Assembly: GCF_049200465.1 (NCBI RefSeq)
Contig: NZ_CP120836.1
Location: forward strand, 2,604,001-2,668,000
Direction of reading: 5' to 3'
Source of the DNA: Leptothermofonsia sp049200465
GTDB taxonomy: Bacteria; Cyanobacteriota; Cyanobacteriia; Leptolyngbyales; Leptolyngbyaceae
DNA: 64,000 nucleotides
In this document: piece by piece, positions 63,324 through 64,000 of the stretch
Numbering within the stretch: the stretch's first letter is position 1
Layout: each line of letters opens with the position of its first letter
The notes under the pieces: model-generated
What the model was told of the DNA's origin: nothing
What the model saw: the letters and a program-made list of their open reading frames with translations, nothing else
The model's database searches: none
Translations under genes and position numbers: made by a program

Positions 63324-64000
63324 AACGATGCAAACTCCCTAGAGAGTGAGCATAAGGCTTTAGTTCGTTATCATAGATAAATGGTGAATGGGTAACAGCC
63401 ACTAGACCTGCACAAAAGTTGCCTCTGCGTATATCAACAAGAAATCTTTTTGCCAAGGAACCGATAGGGATAATTCTGGCTCATCGATTAATACGAAGTA
63501 ACGCGATTGTCCTGAAAGATACAGGTGGCTGAATAAGGAAACTATCTGCTTTTCCCCAGAGGACAAATCACTAAGTTGAACAGATTCACCTGCATGGTAA
63601 TCAAACTTTGGGCGTATGTAGAACTTAAATGAAGCACTGTCATAAACAAATTCTTTATCTGTAATGTACTCTGAGCAAACTCGACAAAATGTCGAGATCT
63701 TTTCTTCTTCAGATTGCAACAACTTTTGGAAGTCAAAAATCTTTAGAAAATAGTGACAAATGATTTGATCTCGCTCAGAAGGAGTTTCTCTTGACTGAGC
63801 ATATTGAATTGCTTTGAGCCATTCTTCACGCTGAGTACTACCTACAATAGACTCGTCAACTCGTGCAAGTGCAGATTGGATTTCGGTTTCAGATAAATTG
63901 GCAAGTCGTTGAATATCATCTACTTGATATGCTGATGAAACTATGTCTCCAAAGTGTTTAAGAGTTAATATATTTAAATTTTCACTTTGAAATTTTTCCA
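63286..64000 (-). pseudogene. AAA ATPase (AriA-like), 3' part, one frameshift, cut by window edge
   Basis: The frame is open to the right edge, so the start and Walker A are outside. The visible part has a helical region (QSALARVDESIVGSTQREEW), the ABC-type signature LSSGEKQIVSLFSHLY, Walker B YFVLIDEPELSLSVPWQK and the switch histidine in VAVTHSPFIYDNEL. Adding one A in the run at 63447-63451 joins the last two segments. This is the AAA_15/AAA_21 architecture of OLD-, RecF- and AriA-like ATPases. The overlapping DUF4435 gene downstream supports an AriA-type role. Confidence 0.7.

Overview
The window is chromosomal DNA from a filamentous, non-marine type cyanobacterium, probably Leptolyngbya/Oscillatoriales-like. 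The HIP1 octamer GCGATCGC recurs throughout. Photosynthesis genes (psbX, ycf66, a high-light-inducible protein) and a cyAbrB regulator are present. The fraCDE filament-integrity operon points to a filament-forming species. No rRNA, tRNA or CRISPR array was found.

Layout, left to right. At 0-9.3 kb: the end of a nitrilase-family gene, an NhaS3-like Na+/H+ antiporter, an ABC exporter, an AMIN-amidase (cell wall), murI and a solanesyl diphosphate synthase. At 10.5-15.9 kb: a frameshifted GT4 glycosyltransferase, Cu/Zn superoxide dismutase, Dps ferritin, a fatty-acid-hydroxylase-like protein and an ECF sigma/anti-sigma pair. At 16.4-25.4 kb: a frameshifted secreted protein, SppA, a PHP phosphoesterase, a three-gene envelope cluster (one gene frameshifted), a coiled-coil membrane protein behind a LexA-like box, and a MoxR ATPase. 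At 25.7-32.7 kb: a PATAN-REC response regulator, a GT4 enzyme, a small EmrE-like transporter, a TerB/Mo-nitrogenase-C protein, a CPBP protease, cyAbrB, and sdhB followed 2 nt later by an HLIP. At 32.7-40.3 kb: a broken trypsin-like protease with PPC domains, ycf66 with two TolB-like lipoproteins, psbX, yggT and accC (a recurrent cyanobacterial neighbourhood), and a DUF2459 protein. At 40.9-45 kb: a coiled-coil TerB-C protein and fraE-fraD-fraC. At 45.4-53.8 kb: a two-partner secretion operon, TpsA-TpsB plus a secreted TPR-CHAT protease. At 54.7-64 kb: a CDC48-like double AAA ATPase, an amino-acid-binding protein, a broken porin, an APH-kinase fusion, a small membrane protein, and at the right edge a heavily frame-disrupted AAA ATPase/DUF4435 pair resembling the PARIS anti-phage system (AriA/AriB).

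Intergenic DNA is crowded with miniature inverted-repeat elements. About eleven copies of a roughly 100-111 bp family (A) have TAGC...GCTA ends, mostly flanked by TA. Smaller families B, C and E share such ends, family D ends in TAAGTAG/CTACTTA, and a separate 80-bp MITE has GGCGTTGCTGAA ends. One family A copy sits inside an 80-bp MITE with a clean TA duplication, and several elements are joined tip to tip by a single TA.

Seven genes carry frame lesions, 16 in total, many in short homopolymers. The early ones are all one-base gains; losses appear only in the porin and at the right edge. They may be real decay or consensus errors; the reading frames corrected here are consistent in length and domain content.
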